From the NCBI GenBank assembly GCA_031772625.1, contig CM062818.1, positions 1,279,110,277 through 1,279,174,276 of the forward strand: 64,000 nt of DNA, given 5' to 3'. This stretch comes from Pinus tabuliformis. Lineage: Eukaryota; Streptophyta; Pinopsida; Pinales; Pinaceae. Below, in pieces: positions 43,540 through 56,051 of this stretch (positions are counted from its first letter, which is position 1; each line of letters starts with the position of its first letter). Below the pieces are notes generated by a model. That model ran no database searches, was not told the DNA's origin, and saw only the letters and a program-made list of their open reading frames with translations. The translations under genes and the position numbers were made by a program.

Positions 43540-44349
43540 CTACTCCTTCTGTTCCTCTGAGGCAGATGTGACGGGAGTAGGATCTTCAATTGTTGCCCCT
43601 AGCATGCCATACAACTCTAGAATGCATGGGATGTGGTAGTCAATTCTATCGATCCTGACATCCTGTTTGTGCAGTTGGAAGAGGATTTTCTCTAGGTCCT
43701 TCTTGTAATTCGGCATTCCATGTATTTTCACTTCTATACCCATAGATATCTGCTCCATCGCCTTACCGAGTAGAATCTTCATTAACCAATACAGGTACAG
43801 CATTTGCTTGAACCGTGTGATTCTCCCTAGAGTGTTTCCTAGATCTGGAACAAGAGTCCTCTAATTATCCATGTCTTTCTCTATATCTCTTCCTTTGTTT
43901 ACCTCCTCTTCTCTTTCTTCCATCAATTTGCGAATGCGAGCATTTTTCCCCTCACAGTAGGCCTATGTTTCTTTAGTGATGAGGTGCTCTACTGATTTCC
44001 GACCCCTGCGGGTTTTCAACGTGCTCGACCCCTTATCTGTCCAGGGGGCGAGGCCTCTCCTGATGTGTTGATGTCCTCTTGCAGCACATGCCATGACCTG
44101 TTTGGCAGAACAATGTTGACACCCAAAAAGAGTTAGATTCAAATTCAGAATTTTCGTAATACACCACCTTACCCATGCATGTTTTTCCTCTCCTCCATTT
44201 CTCACTACATATGTGCATGGGTAGGCCGAAGCCCTCAGGTCCCAGAGGGAAGGTCTTTGATCCTTACCCTGATGCCCACCATTGTTCCCTTCCCCCTTAC
44301 TATGGATTGCATGTAGGTCATTCCACTGGATCTCAAGCCGAGCCCACAA
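43540..44349 (-). pseudogene. Unidentified ORF with two in-frame TAG codons
   Basis: A single minus-strand frame runs 270 codons, broken only by two TAG codons: one just after 'EHLITKET' (43960-43962) and one after 'RDIEKDMDN' (near 43861). Both are one C-to-T step from CAG. The N-terminal part has a Cys/His-containing stretch 'LFGCQHCSAKQVMACAARGHQH'-like region (about residues 77-98, cysteines at CQHC and CAA). The middle is highly charged ('GKNARIRKLMEEREEEVNKG', coiled coil). The C-terminal part includes 'GMPNYKKDLEKILFQLHKQD'. I do not recognise the family. Resemblance in style to accessory retroelement ORFs is only an impression. Confidence 0.4.
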
Positions 44350-45683
44350 GCCCTCCTTGAATCTGGCAGTACGCCTGCAGTGGTTGCATATCCTTGATCC
44401 CTTGGCCCAAAGAGAAATGGATTTGCCTCTCAGGTTCCTCCAGCTAGTTTTCCACTCAAGATTCCTAGCCTTGCCATCAATCCTGTGTGGTTTCCAGTTA
44501 TCCTAGTGGTTTCTTTGTAGACTACACTCAGGGTTGTGACCTCGGACCCCTACCATCAGCTTTCCCCTACGACTCTCTACAACCCTCGATCCCTCTTGAA
44601 TTGTAGTGTCTCTATTCATTTCCTCCCTGGCCTTAATTATAAAGCACATAACCTCACAACCTCGCAGCCCACTTTTGCCCCCCTACAGTCATGGTTTTTT
44701 CCCATTTGGGAGAAAGTATATACATAGAACCAGGCCATGGCAAGAAATTTCCTCCCCCATTTCCACCAACAACATTCAATTCCCCATTTCAGACTCTTTC
44801 CCCTCCTTTCCCCCTAGCATAACCCCAACCAGAACATAGATTCAATGCTGAGGAAAAGCCGAATTACATACCTGGTTTCTGCAGGCGACCTTCCATGACC
44901 AGGATTCCTCCTATTCTGTCGACCTTCCTCTGCTCTGTATCACCACCCTTCTCCATAGCCTTTCACTCCTGCATTGCACATCGAATGACCTCGCCTACTC
45001 CACCACCCTGCCTTATTTCTTGTCCCGCCACCTTGCCCACTTCCCCAACAGGCATTCATGCCGAAGGACACCACACCCCCTACCTTGAGCATGTGGGGGA
45101 TGATGGTAATAAGTGCCTGGGTACTACGCATGGTTGTGCCCAGGCTGGCCTGACTGACGACCCGCATCCCGATCAGGAGAATATGCTATTCATTATTATG
45201 TGCATGGTGAATGCGCAATTATGTATTCATATTCAATCAATTGATTTCAAAATTTATGGGTATACTTAGTTTAACCAATCCCTACGCTAGTTATTTTGTC
45301 AAAACTAAGAATTTAGGTATCAAGAATTGGGCCACGAGTCTCCTTGAAACTACAGGAGGGTGGGCGCACAACAATTGTAGCTCTTCTTTATGAACCTAGC
45401 CTAGGTTTCTTTTTAGTTCATATACGCTATGTTTTCGAGGTCGAGAGGAAGTGGGAGAACATGACTTTATTGACATGTTAGCAGGTCCAACACCTAGTGG
45501 GCACTGGTGAAACCACACCCTAGTGGAACCATGTTGTGTGTATAGACACCAACCATAATCCATTGACCTGAGTGATCAAATTTGAGGTAAGGGTAGGGTC
45601 TATACACTTGGTCATTTTTTTTTATTTTTTATTTTAGGTGAGAATCCTAAAGTCCAAGAGTGTGCTCCAGGCAGAAATGGGTG
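44350..45683. other. GC-richer region, no gene recognised
   Basis: About 1.3 kb, less AT-rich than its surroundings. Short ORFs occur on both strands (for example 44895-45269) but none has family features. It may be the decayed upstream part of whatever contained 43540-44349. Confidence 0.35.
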
Positions 45684-46602
45684 TGTTGGGAACATTTTTA
45701 GCTACCCATCACTTAGATATTTGTATCCTACAACATCCTAAGAGTGTAAAAATTAATATAAATTTTATACTACTGATGTATTCGAACTAAAAAAAAGAAA
45801 TTACAAATTTCCTCTAGTATTTTGTGAAATGGAAATCATAATTTAGAAACACATGCAATTACATGCAACCATAAAAAAAAACACAAGAAGACAATTTTTT
45901 ATGGGGAAACCCAACAGGGAAAAACCCTTCCACTGCTTTTCATTAATCATATGAGAATGAGAAACTATGACAATGCCTTTCTTAAATCCTGAAGCACACC
46001 CTGCACTGTAAACTAGTTCTCCTATTGATTAACCTGCTTTAGCCAACCCTTAGTCAATTCAATACCCCATCTTTCTCCTATTTCCTTGCACGATTCCAGA
46101 GGAAATTAGCTCCTAAATAATAGGGGAATTCATTATTCCCTTGTGCAAATCCCAAGTAATTTATCACCTGCCTCAATGCCCAGCATGTACACTCAACTAG
46201 TATAGAATTAATCATTACAATGTGCCTTTTCCTCCACTTTAGTTTGGAAATTCAAATTCCATGCATGTCTAGGTTATTTTTAGATGATTGACTAGTATAA
46301 CCGAGAAATCATTGAGTGAAAAACAATTCTACTACTCAAATGACCTTCAACTAACTCAACTATTTGCTTAAGCTCGGTTAACTGAGTCAAACTAAAGATA
46401 ATTTAATTGCTAAATTTGAGCAGCACTGCATGCACAACTCTACTTCTAGCCTATAAATAGAATTTGTTGAGTAAACAAATAGACAAGGCCATGTCACACA
46501 AGTTAACTTCCATCCAAGTCATATTGTTGATTTAGAAAATTGAATTACTAAATTTGACTAAGGAACAAGTCAAATTTAGCCTTTCTGCTACATTTTCTAA
46601 CA
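45684..46602 (-). repeat. Probable 3' LTR of degraded copia element
   Basis: The right edge (46602) is well supported: on the minus strand 'attaagagggag' precedes tgttag. The left edge is a guess from the TG...CA rule. No second copy was found to confirm it. Confidence 0.5.
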
Positions 46603-47100
46603 CTCCCTCTTAATAAGAAAGGGATTTTGAACCACCCATATCATGCACCTATGGAATTTGAATTTTCCTCTTAACAATGCCTTTTTCAATATATTTGCAT
46701 CCCACTTCTCACTTGGAATGTAATGTAACATCATAATTCTCCTCTGCACACAATTCCACAAGTGATGATACCTAATATCAATGTGCTTGGACCTGTCATG
46801 AAATATTGGATTCTCAAAGAGTTTGATACAACTTTGATTATCAAAACTAATCATTGTCAAATCCATCCGTTGACTTAAAATACCTACAAGTATTTTCCTC
46901 ATCCATTTTCCTGCACATGCTTCTTGACTTGTAGTCATGTGTTCAGTCTCTATTGAGTTGAATGCCACATACCTCTGTTTCCTACAATGCCAGGAAATAA
47001 CTGCAGACCCAACACTGAAGATAGCACCCAAAGTACTTTTCTTGTGTGATGGACTCCCTGCCTAATCTGCATCAGTGAAGCCTTGGAGCTTCACTCCCTT
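46597..47100 (-). pseudogene. RNase H of degraded copia element
   Basis: Reads 'LQGFTDAD' then TAG where Trp would be expected (copia RNase H has DADWAG), then 'HKKSTLGAIFSVGSAVISW', 'ETEHMTTSQEACAGKW' and 'SFDNQSCIKLFENPIFHDR'. The ORF ends 'KREC' with the Cys codon and TAG inside the first six bases of the LTR. The final ~30 residues are degenerate. Confidence 0.75.
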
Positions 47101-48164
47101 TTTCCTCCTCTACCATACCCTATTCTTCATTGTACCTATGAGGTACCTCAACACATGATTTTTCGCCTTCCAATAAAGCTTGGTGGGCTTAACCATGGCT
47201 TCAATCAACTAATTAGCTGCATAACATATGTCAGGCCTTGTGTTCACCAGATACATCAAGGATCCCACAAGTTGTTTTTAGATGGTAGCATCTACTGCCT
47301 CTCCTAAAGAAGCACTCTCCTTCCTCCAGTTTGTAGTTAGAGGTGTGTCCATAGGCTTGTAGTTCTCCATGTAAAATCTCTAAAGTATTCAGAGGCGTAC
47401 TTACCTTGACTCACAAACATCTCACCATCACCTTGCCATACTTCCAAACCAAGGAAGTAATGTATCAATCCCATGTCCTTCATCTATGAATCACTACTCA
47501 TCTCCTCCAAGTATCAAGTCATCAACATACACTACCAAGATAAGCAACTTGACATATACCACAATGTGATAGAGGTTGGCATCTACTTCACTTTTGGTGA
47601 ATCCCAATCAACTGATATATGTATAAATTCGAGTGTACCATGCTCAGGGTGCTTGTTTGACACCATACATGGCTCTTTTGAGTCTACACACGTCTCCCAA
47701 TCATATGTCTCAAATCCCTCTGGTTGCTCTATGTAAATTTCTTCCTCAAAAACACCATCGAGAAAGGTGGTATTCACATCCATCTGGTGGATCTTCCACC
47801 CCATCTGTGTAGCTAATGCTAGAATGGTTATGATCGAGGAATGTCTTTCCACTGGTGCAAATGTTTCCTCATAGTCCACTCCCTCTACCTAAGAGAAGCC
47901 TTTGGCCACAAATCTAGCCTTGTACTTCTCAATGCTCCCATGAGCTACATGCTTCACTTTGTAGATCCATATGGAACCAACTACTAACTTGTTCTCTGGC
48001 CTCGGCACCACCTCCCATACATTTTTCTTCATGATGGATTCATGCTCATCCACCATGGCATCAACCCCAACTGGTTGAGAAATTTCTTCCTCAAATGAAG
48101 AAGGTTCTAATTCAATGAGCTTTGTAATGATATCCATATACCCAATGTACCTATCTAGTGACAT
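47101..48164 (-). pseudogene. Reverse transcriptase of degraded copia element
   Basis: Fragments in several frames. 'DEHESIMKKNVWEVVPRPEN' and 'YKVKHVAHGSIEKYKARFVA' lie at 48060-47890, 'DYEETFAPV' and 'MDVNTTFLDGVFEEEIYIEQ' at about 47879-47730, and the catalytic 'YVDD' at 47518-47529 within 'LILVVYVDDLILGG'. The region toward 47101 matches the RT thumb and connection but is broken. Frameshifts and stops rule out activity. Confidence 0.78.
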
Positions 48165-48395
48165 CCTCTTCCTGTGCTAAGATGAAGGAGCTCCCACATG
48201 CTCCTAGGCATCTTGTATCAATCTGTCAGCTTCTCTGGTTCTCTTCCTCCCCTCAACGAAAGATTCTGGTTGAGTGGGTGCCTCCACTCAACCTCTTGTC
48301 TACTCTACATGTGGCTGCTCCAAAACCTCCTAAATCTTTGCATGAGGCTCCTCCTTAGGAACTATTATCTCCTCCTATGATGGGATACTCAACTC

Positions 48396-49020
48396 TCACT
48401 CTAGAGAGCATCTCATAGCCTTCTCCTCATCAAATTTGACATCTCTCCTCATTACTATCATGTTGGGTGACGAAAAATACACCCTATATTTATGTGGTGT
48501 CTCTATGTATCCTACAAAGACTCCCAACTCAGTTGCAGGCTCAAGTTTCTTCCTGCTATCCTTGGAGACATGGAAATACATAGTAGCTCCAACAATTTTC
48601 AAATGAGATACAACTGGCTTCCTCCCATAGAAAGCTTCGGGTGTGATCATTCCAAGTATTCTATGAGGACTCTGGTTCTACAAATAGACTGTGTTGTTGC
48701 ATGCTTATTCCCATAGGTGTAATGGCATACCCTGATCATGCAACATGGCTCTTGCTACTCCCACTATTCTTTTGTTCTTCCTTTCAACTACCCCATTTTG
48801 TTGTAGGTTATGGGGTGGTATCAATTCTCTTCTAATACCATATTTGGCACAAAAGTAATTAAAGGTGATAGATACATATTCTCCTCCATTATCACTTCTC
48901 AGGGCTTTCAATTTCTGACGAGTATCCTTTTAAACCAATGCTTTGAATTCAAAATTTTTTGAGAAAACTTCATCCTTCTTTCGCATGAAGAAGATCCAAC
49001 ATTTCGTTGAAAAGTCATGA
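48396..49020 (-). pseudogene. Integrase core of degraded copia element
   Basis: Contains 'LKALRSDNGGEYVS' (second catalytic Asp) and 'QQNGVVERKNKRIVGVARAM' (catalytic Glu) at about 48911-48740. Then comes 'FYGRKPVVSHLKIVGATMYF' and 'GVFVGYIETPHKYRVYF' at 48640-48480, typical of the copia integrase C-terminal part. Stops lie between the segments. Confidence 0.78.
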
Positions 49021-49056
49021 ACAAAAATAACATAATGTTTGTGTTTTGTTGTAGAG

Positions 49057-50206
49057 GTTGTAGAAAATGGTCCACATACATTAGAGTGGACTCACTCCAA
49101 GATTACTCCAGTTATGTTATCCCGACCCTAGAAGGTGGATTTGATATATTTCCCCAATGTGCATCCCTTGCAGACATCATGTTGGTCAAGGGTGCATTTC
49201 GAGTGATCGATGGTAATCTACTACATGATTTTTAAGGCCCCATGGTGTAAGTCTCCCATGTGTCTATCCTAGAGTTCTCCAACATCCAAACTCTGCACTT
49301 CTCCTACCTTGCTACTTAGTGCAACACACGCTTCCACCTCAAGTTTGTATAGGTTGTTCACAGAAAATCCAATTTGTTTCACTTGCCTGGTAGCTATATG
49401 TCTCAGAAAGGCTTTCCCCTTACTAAAAACAATATCATAGCCATGATGCTCCAATACAACTATAGAGATCAAGTTCTTCTTCATCCAAGTACATACATGA
49501 CATCTTTCAAATGAAGATGAGAGCCTAACTCCCTCTTAAAGGTTACAATACTAGTTCCTTTGATATTGTACCACCCATCATCCCCAATTTTTATGTGCAT
49601 CTAGAGATCCTTCTCCTCTAGGCTACTAGAAGTTGTAGAAAATGGTCCACATACATTAGAGTGGACTCACTCCAAGATTACTCCATTTATGTTATCTCGG
49701 ACCTAGAAGGTGGATTTGACATATTTCCCCAATGTGCATCCCTTGTAGACATCATGTTGGTTAAGGGTGCATTTCAGGAGACCGGTGGTAACCTACTGCA
49801 TGACTTTTAAGGCCCCATGGTGTAAGTCTCCCATGTGTCTGTGCCAGAGTTCTCCATCATCCAAACTTTGCACTTTTCCTACCTTGCTACTTAGTGCAAT
49901 GCAAGCCTCCACCTTAAGTTTGTATAGGTTGTTCACACAAAATCCATTTTGTTTCACTTGCCTGGTAGCTATATGTCTCAGAAAGGCTTTCCCCACCAAA
50001 AATAACATCATAGCCATGATTCTCCAATACAACTATAGATATCAAGTTCTTCTTCATCCAAGTAAATACATGACGTCTTTCAAATGATGATGGGAGCATG
50101 ACTCCCTCTTAAAGGTTACAATACCAGTTGCTTTGGTATTATACCACCCATCATCCCCAATTTTTATGTGCATCTGGAGATCCTTCTCTTTTAGGCTACT
50201 AAAGAA
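49057..50206 (-). repeat. 575-bp tandem duplication within copia element
   Basis: Two copies, about 49057-49631 and 49632-50206, share 'gttgtagaaaatggtccaca' at their starts and differ by scattered substitutions. Each encodes the GAG-pre-integrase region ('KAFLRHIATRQVKQ', 'NNLYKLEVEA', 'LWxRHMGDLHHGALK'). Only one copy is expected in an intact element. Confidence 0.9.
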
Positions 50207-50329
50207 TTCTTTAAATCATTTCATATGGAACGAAGAACCTGAATATAGATACCACACACTCCCCATTAGAGTGTTTTACATACATGCGATTGGGGTGAAG
50301 TCTAATTCAAATTTTGAGGCAAGTGCTTC

Positions 50330-50840
50330 ACCTCCTGCTCCTTTTGAAGGATTCTTGTTATACTTCTTGTGTGAACACTTTGTTGCATAGTGCCCAAATT
50401 CATTGCAACAGAAACATTTTATCTTGCTCAAGTCCTTCTTCTTGCCACTGTTCTAGCTAATCTATGGTTTTCTTTGGGCTTTCTTTCCCTTTCCCGTATT
50501 TCCCTTTCCAACCAAGGAAAAATTCTCTTCCTCCTCAGATTTTAGATGTTACTCCATCTCTAGTCTTCCATTGAATTTTTCTTGCACTAAATCGGATCGA
50601 AGTTTTTTCCAATTTGGTAATTTGTCCCTTGCATTTATAGAGTCCCAATAGTTGTGCTAGAATTTTAGAAGGCCTAGGAGGGCTAATATCATTAGTTTTG
50701 GAGAGTGAATATGTTCTCCAACTACTCCAATCTCATCTCAACACTGAGTGAACCTGAAGAGTAATGTGGAATGGTAACGTGGAAGAGTAATGTGGATATT
50801 TCTGATCTTGCCCCTTGATGCCAATCCTATTGGTGTGTTA
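50330..50840 (-). pseudogene. gag C-terminal remnant of degraded copia element
   Basis: A minus-strand frame reads the zinc knuckle 'CFCCNEFGHYATKC' (about 50410-50370), a CCHC-type RNA-binding motif. Upstream gag sequence is short and degenerate. Most of the capsid region is missing or unrecognisable. Confidence 0.6.
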
Positions 50841-53800
50841 GGATTGAAAGTCACTTTTCCTTCCCCTAATATTATTTTTTAACTTGAGGAGGTGGAGGAT
50901 TTTGATGATGGCATATTGTGTTCTTCTAAGCAATGTGAGTAGGCCTTTTAAATAGATGTTCTAGGTAAAACAATTTGTTCATATGTTGTTAGATACGATC
51001 ATCTTTTTAAAATATACATATTTCAAATTTTGTTTAGTTTATAGGTTTAAAAACATAACAAATACATATCATCATACAATAAAAAAAGCATGGGAAGTAT
51101 ACTTTTTACTCAATTTTCATAGGATACAATGTATTGCCTTTGGGTAACAAATATCATATTGGGAAAAATATTCGTTGGATGTAGAACTTTATATGGGGAA
51201 GAAACACTCTCCTTTGAAGGGTATTGGACGTTGCATTAATTAAAATACATAATTTTTCAATATGCTTAAAACAAAATATGATCTCTCAAAAATGTTTCTT
51301 ACATCCATAAGACAGATTAAATTCAAATAGAAAATGAAGTCATAAATGAAGCAAAATGGGTAGTAATTAGGAATGGAAAGCTATTATTAGGGATAGATAC
51401 CATAATGATACTAATGATTTGAAATTTAGGACATTATCAACCCATTCTAAGAACTGTCAAGGATTTACGTGGCATAAATTTTGTTTTCTAAGTTTTCTCT
51501 TTATGGAGCAAACATTTTATGTTTCACGAAAACATGAAGTACATATTATGACCTAGTGATATATTCCTATATGACATTTGGAAAGGTAGGTCTAACCTGT
51601 AATGTCAACCTTTTTAAAAGATATGAGAACATGTTTCCTCTTATTGATATAAAAGCAAAACCTAAAAATTGTGCTACATAGGCCAATGACAGACTAAGAA
51701 AATGTTACTTGTATGTGATTTGTTTGTGGTTTCTATATTGTTATTTTTAAAATAAAATAATGCAAGGGTGATAATGTTTATTTTAGAGATTGGTTTGAGA
51801 TTTCTTGGAGGTTGTTGAGACATTCTCTCAACAAATAACTCCAAAATTAGAGTTATTTGGATTTATTCCAACTATATATGTATCATATTTGCGATCGAAT
51901 AACAAGTGTGAAAAGAAATATTTTTGAGCGTAACATTGTTCTTTCTATAAATCAACCAAATATTGAACTGAATAAATCATATTAAATAAATATAGAAATT
52001 TGATAAACAAATATTAATCTACCACATACAATATTTCTCTCCTTACTAGTTTCTGATGATGGGTCAATACAAAGAGTGTCACCATTACACCTATGAAGAG
52101 ATTTAGAGGAACCCTCTCATTATGGGATCATAATTGTACAATCTCTACAAAGACAAAACTTGAAAACAACATGATAACATTCAACAACTAGATTGTCTCT
52201 CGCTTTATCCAAGCTTGGATAAGGTGTTTATTGCATGTCTTGAAAAGCCACTCGAGACTTTAATATTTTGTTGAAAAATTCAAATTAACCTATATATCAA
52301 CTCATCCTCGACAATGATCTCACATTGTTTAGGTTCTTGTTTGTGGTTGATTAGCACCATGTCTCCTTAAAAACATGTCAAAATATTTTGAAAAAATAGT
52401 TTAGAAACTTTGAATTGGGTAGGATTTTAATGGGCCTATCCACTTCATTAATAGTGCACAACACTATGTAATCATCACTAATTTCCATACATGTCTCTAC
52501 AATGTTTTCTTGATGATATGTTTTGTTTCCATCAATGAAACCTTTCAAGCATTAAATCTTATTTATATATAAATTCAGAATATGCTAAAAATTAGTTTCT
52601 AGTTGTTTAATGAAACTTGTAGTATGCATCCATTTCAGGCTTAATACTCTTGGACACTTTGATTTTCTAATTGATATTAATTGTTCAAACAAGAGGATAT
52701 ATATCTACACATATGAATATGTGATAGGTATATTATGGGTAGTACATAAATTGTATGCGATTGTTATTATTATTATTTTGTTAAATGATGTAAATAGAAT
52801 ATGCAAAGCCTGGTTTTCACATGGACCAAATTCTAATTTTATGATTTATTTTTAAATAGATAAACTATAGTAATAGTAAAGATAATTTCATTTTCATAAT
52901 TTGTAACTCTATAAGGAAAAAAGAAATAGTTAGTTAAAATATCTCTATCCATGTATTATATATTTCAACATAACTTAGTAATATAATGGTCATAGCTTTT
53001 GAATGAAGAGAAAACAAATTATAATGATTTATAAAGTCAAAACGCCTCCATCTATTTGTATTTGTTCCAATTTTTCTTCTACTTCTTTTATCTATATGTC
53101 AATTTTTTCAGATCTGCCGTTACCTTTTTCATGTTGCAATCACTCAAAATTATATCTCATTCTCAAAACTCCCTATTGAATAGAGTTGAATGGGGCCTTT
53201 TTTGTATAATAAGATCATGATACTTCACACATTGGGATTTATTATGAATATGATGGGAAGACACTCCCCTACAATTTGAATTTATATAGAAATGGGAAAG
53301 AGATGGAAATACCCTAAACCTCACCCATTGACTTCAGCTCAAAGATTCCTTGGTAATCACCTTTGTTTCCATAAAACTATCTAAGCATTTTGATATCATT
53401 ATAATACCCATCATGTTTTGAGAACAAGGGGCATGCACATGAAAATTGTGTAAATTTTTTTGGAAAAGACTTTAATCATCATTTTAAAGAAAATTATCAA
53501 CATAAGAAATCACTTAAACATGCTAGAAAAGATGTTCATTATTTTAAATACTCAATAAAATTTGTAGTTACCATATTTTTTTAGAAAGCATGAAAAAATT
53601 TCAATTTTAAAATACACAAATTTTTTTTTCACTATTTAATAAAAATATGTCAAATTTTCAATATGGCAAATTTTCAATTGAGATATTAATTAAAATTAAT
53701 ATTACAAACTACAAATTATACCAATAAAAAACCTAGAAATAAATCGACATTAATATCTTTATTCATGGTTTTTACATTTTTTTAAGAATTCTTTTAATAA

Positions 53801-53843
53801 ATAAAACAATTGAAATCTATGCCTTAGTATTAATACATGTAAG
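50841..53843. other. 3-kb AT-rich region, no gene recognised
   Basis: No ORF with family features, no LTR partner for the copia remnant and no RNA gene. The ORF at 52610-52855 is unsupported. Confidence 0.45.
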
Positions 53844-54025
53844 ATTATAGATATAGGTTTTAAAAAAAAAACATAAACATTTTTCACATCCGATTATTTT
53901 CTTCTTAGCTCAGGAATCTACGATAAATATATGTATTATAGATATAGGTTTAAAAAAAAAAACATAAACATTTTTCACATCCGATCATTTTCTTCTTAGC
54001 TCAGCAATCTACGATAAAAATATGT
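53844..54025 (+). repeat. 91-bp tandem duplication
   Basis: Copies at about 53844-53934 and 53935-54025, each with 'attatagatataggttt', an A run, 'cataaacatttttcacatcc' and 'ctacgataaa'. They lie just downstream of the GH17 fragment (minus strand) and differ at a few positions. Confidence 0.88.
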
Positions 54026-54101
54026 ATATTGAAATTTACATGCGAGAGCAGCCACCTCCGATACATCTTAATAAATTGTAGTTTAATCCAAATACAAGAG
54101 T

Positions 54102-54790
54102 TCAATATGTCTCTAGTCTGAGCATCATCGTGTTAAAAATCAAAATCAAAATCAAACCGAAGATTTTACTATTAAAAACTGAAAATCCATCCCAATATTT
54201 TGAAATTCGAAAAATGAATGAGATTAAGCTAAAAGCCCTCCTAGAATTAGATTGAATTCCAGCACCTAAATCCACATCGACCACATCGAAGTTACGTAAT
54301 CGAGAGAAGTTGACATGGTATGCAGGAGTTTGATCAGGGTTGAAGAGCCCAAAGTGACGCTCCGTCTCATACCCCACTTTCTTGTCTTCGTTGAAAAGAG
54401 CGAAGATATAGGTCCCCATTCCCACTCCCGTTCTGTTCGGTTTCCCTTCATTCGATAGTACATACTGAATGAGATTATTGTTGTAAGTCTGAGCATTCTC
54501 AACTGTGGTCGTCTCATCACCAGCAGAAGGCCATCCGCTTTCAGTAACAATGAGTGCGATGTTGGGATATCTGAAGGCTTCAATTGCGGACAAAATAGAA
54601 TCCACCATGGCTTCGAATAAGTTGCAGTAACAACGACCTGCGTCTTGCACCACCGAAGCCGTGGACATGAACAGTGCATAAACCAAAGAAACACATTTGC
54701 CATGAAGGGAGCCCCAGTATTTGACATAAATTTGCATAGAACTCATGACATCCTTCAAGTCGTCTCTGAAAGCACCCTAAGAAGGCGGGA
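54102..54790 (-). pseudogene. Glucan endo-1,3-beta-glucosidase (GH17) C-terminal fragment
   Basis: The minus-strand frame reads 'ALFMSTASVVQDAGRCYCNL', 'FEAMVDSILSAIEAF' and the GH17 signature 'VTESGWPSAGDE' with the catalytic nucleophile Glu. Then come 'AQTYNNNLIQYV', 'GTYIFALFNEDKKVG' and 'ERHFGLFNPDQTPAYHVNF'. This is about the last 40% of a plant beta-1,3-glucanase, a secreted enzyme of defence and cell-wall remodelling. The N-terminal two thirds of the barrel, including the proton-donor Glu, are absent. Upstream residues ('MSSMQIYVKYWGSLHGKC') no longer resemble the family well. The end runs on past the usual C-terminus into a hydrophobic tail, possibly an old GPI-signal or 3' UTR. It is a truncated pseudogene. 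Confidence 0.75.
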
Positions 54791-56051
54791 AGCTGGGTTT
54801 TTTGAGGTTTTTTTCTAAAGGATTTTGTTGCAGAGGGTGCGGGCATGGAGACGGTCGAGCGGCTGGACTTCAATGGCTTTAAAGGCGTGAGGAAGCCACA
54901 AACATTTTCGGTAAGGAAGCCCAGATCGGGAGGATCCCATGCAATGTTTCTCAATGAGTACGAGCATTCGTCGCCATCGGATTCCCCGCCCTCAGATCCT
55001 CGAAGTGCTGGAAATGTTGATAAGGGTTTGAACGAAGAACCTAGTAAGTATTCTAATCCTCATTCTCATGTTGATGATTACAGGAGAAGACTAGGGGTAA
55101 TAATAGCAAGGGTAAATCTGAGATGGGGAAGGATGATTTGGGTAAAAGTAATAAGTCGGCTAGTCACAAAAGGGTTGGTGGAGATGATGAATGGGTGCTC
55201 GAGGGGGATGAAATGAAGAGGGTTCGGAGGGATGCTGCAGACCATAATGGCAAGCATTCCGACAGGAGCCCATATAATGATAGGAATCATGACAGGAAGT
55301 ATGATAGAAGGGGTTCCAAGCCTCAGGAGTATGAGCGGAGTAAGAGGCCTGAGAAGTATTTCAGGGAGAAAAGTCATAGGGATGGGTTTCATTATGAGAA
55401 GGATTTCAAGGATTATTCCACTGGGGAGGAGAAGGAAAGGGGCATATTTGGCGAAACATTCAAGCGGAAGGAGCACTGCGATGATTTAGATCCCTGGAAG
55501 CGGTTTCGTGATGGTGGGATGGACAGGAAGGATTCTTTTGAGAGGAATGGTTGTGAAAGGGACCAGGATAGGAATAGGGATCGAGATATGCAGGGCAATG
55601 TGAAAAGCAGCGAAGGCGGCTAAGGCCCCTGTCATGTTCACAAATGTCTGGTTAGGGGATTGGGTGCAGGTGGGTCTTTGGGGGACTGTTGTAATTCTGA
55701 TGGGCACAAAGTGCCAGAGAGAAGATCCTCAGATTCCCACAATCTGAGTCAACTAAAAGGAGGAACAGACTCCGGGCATAGTAGAATGACAGATGGAGGT
55801 AGGAGGGTATGGATAGTAGTCGTCATGCAAGACAATTAAAATCAACTAGGGAAGGTTAGAATGGGGGACAAGTCAAAACACCGGTTGATGGAAGAACCTC
55901 TCATAACAGGGATTCTGATATGAAGTCTTTGGATAAATCAGTGCCACGGCAAGATGATCCGCCTTCTCAAGAGGGTCGGTTGAAAAAGGTGAAGCTTGAG
56001 GTAGGTGGAGTTACTCATACTATTCATGCAAATTCCATTGGCAGTCTAGGA

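Larger units (their letters stand above)
45684..50840 (-). mobile_element. Degraded Ty1/copia retrotransposon, minus strand
   Basis: In order on the minus strand: gag zinc knuckle (about 50400), duplicated GAG-pre-integrase region, integrase core, RT, RNase H, a polypurine tract and an LTR. The integrase-before-RT order defines Ty1/copia. The 3' LTR ends at 46602 (minus-strand start tgttagaaaatg). Its other edge is tentatively 45684 (tgttggg on plus), giving about 919 bp. A candidate primer-binding site, TTGGCATCAAGGGGC on the minus strand, lies near 50820, but no matching 5' LTR is recognisable to its right. The coding parts have many stops and frameshifts. Confidence 0.75.

Noticed and set aside
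44895..45269. 124-codon plus-strand ORF and minus-strand ORF 44940-45167
   Set aside because: No family features. The Gly/Arg-rich and Pro/Ser-rich compositions reflect local base composition only.
50841..51760. 5' LTR of the minus-strand copia remnant
   Set aside because: The sequence right of the candidate primer-binding site begins tgttagg but does not resemble 45684-46602.
55044..55083. 40-nt GTAAGT...CAG 'intron' in the INO80B-like gene
   Set aside because: Too short for a plant intron, and removing it leads to a stop in the next codons. A one-base frameshift explains the frame change better.
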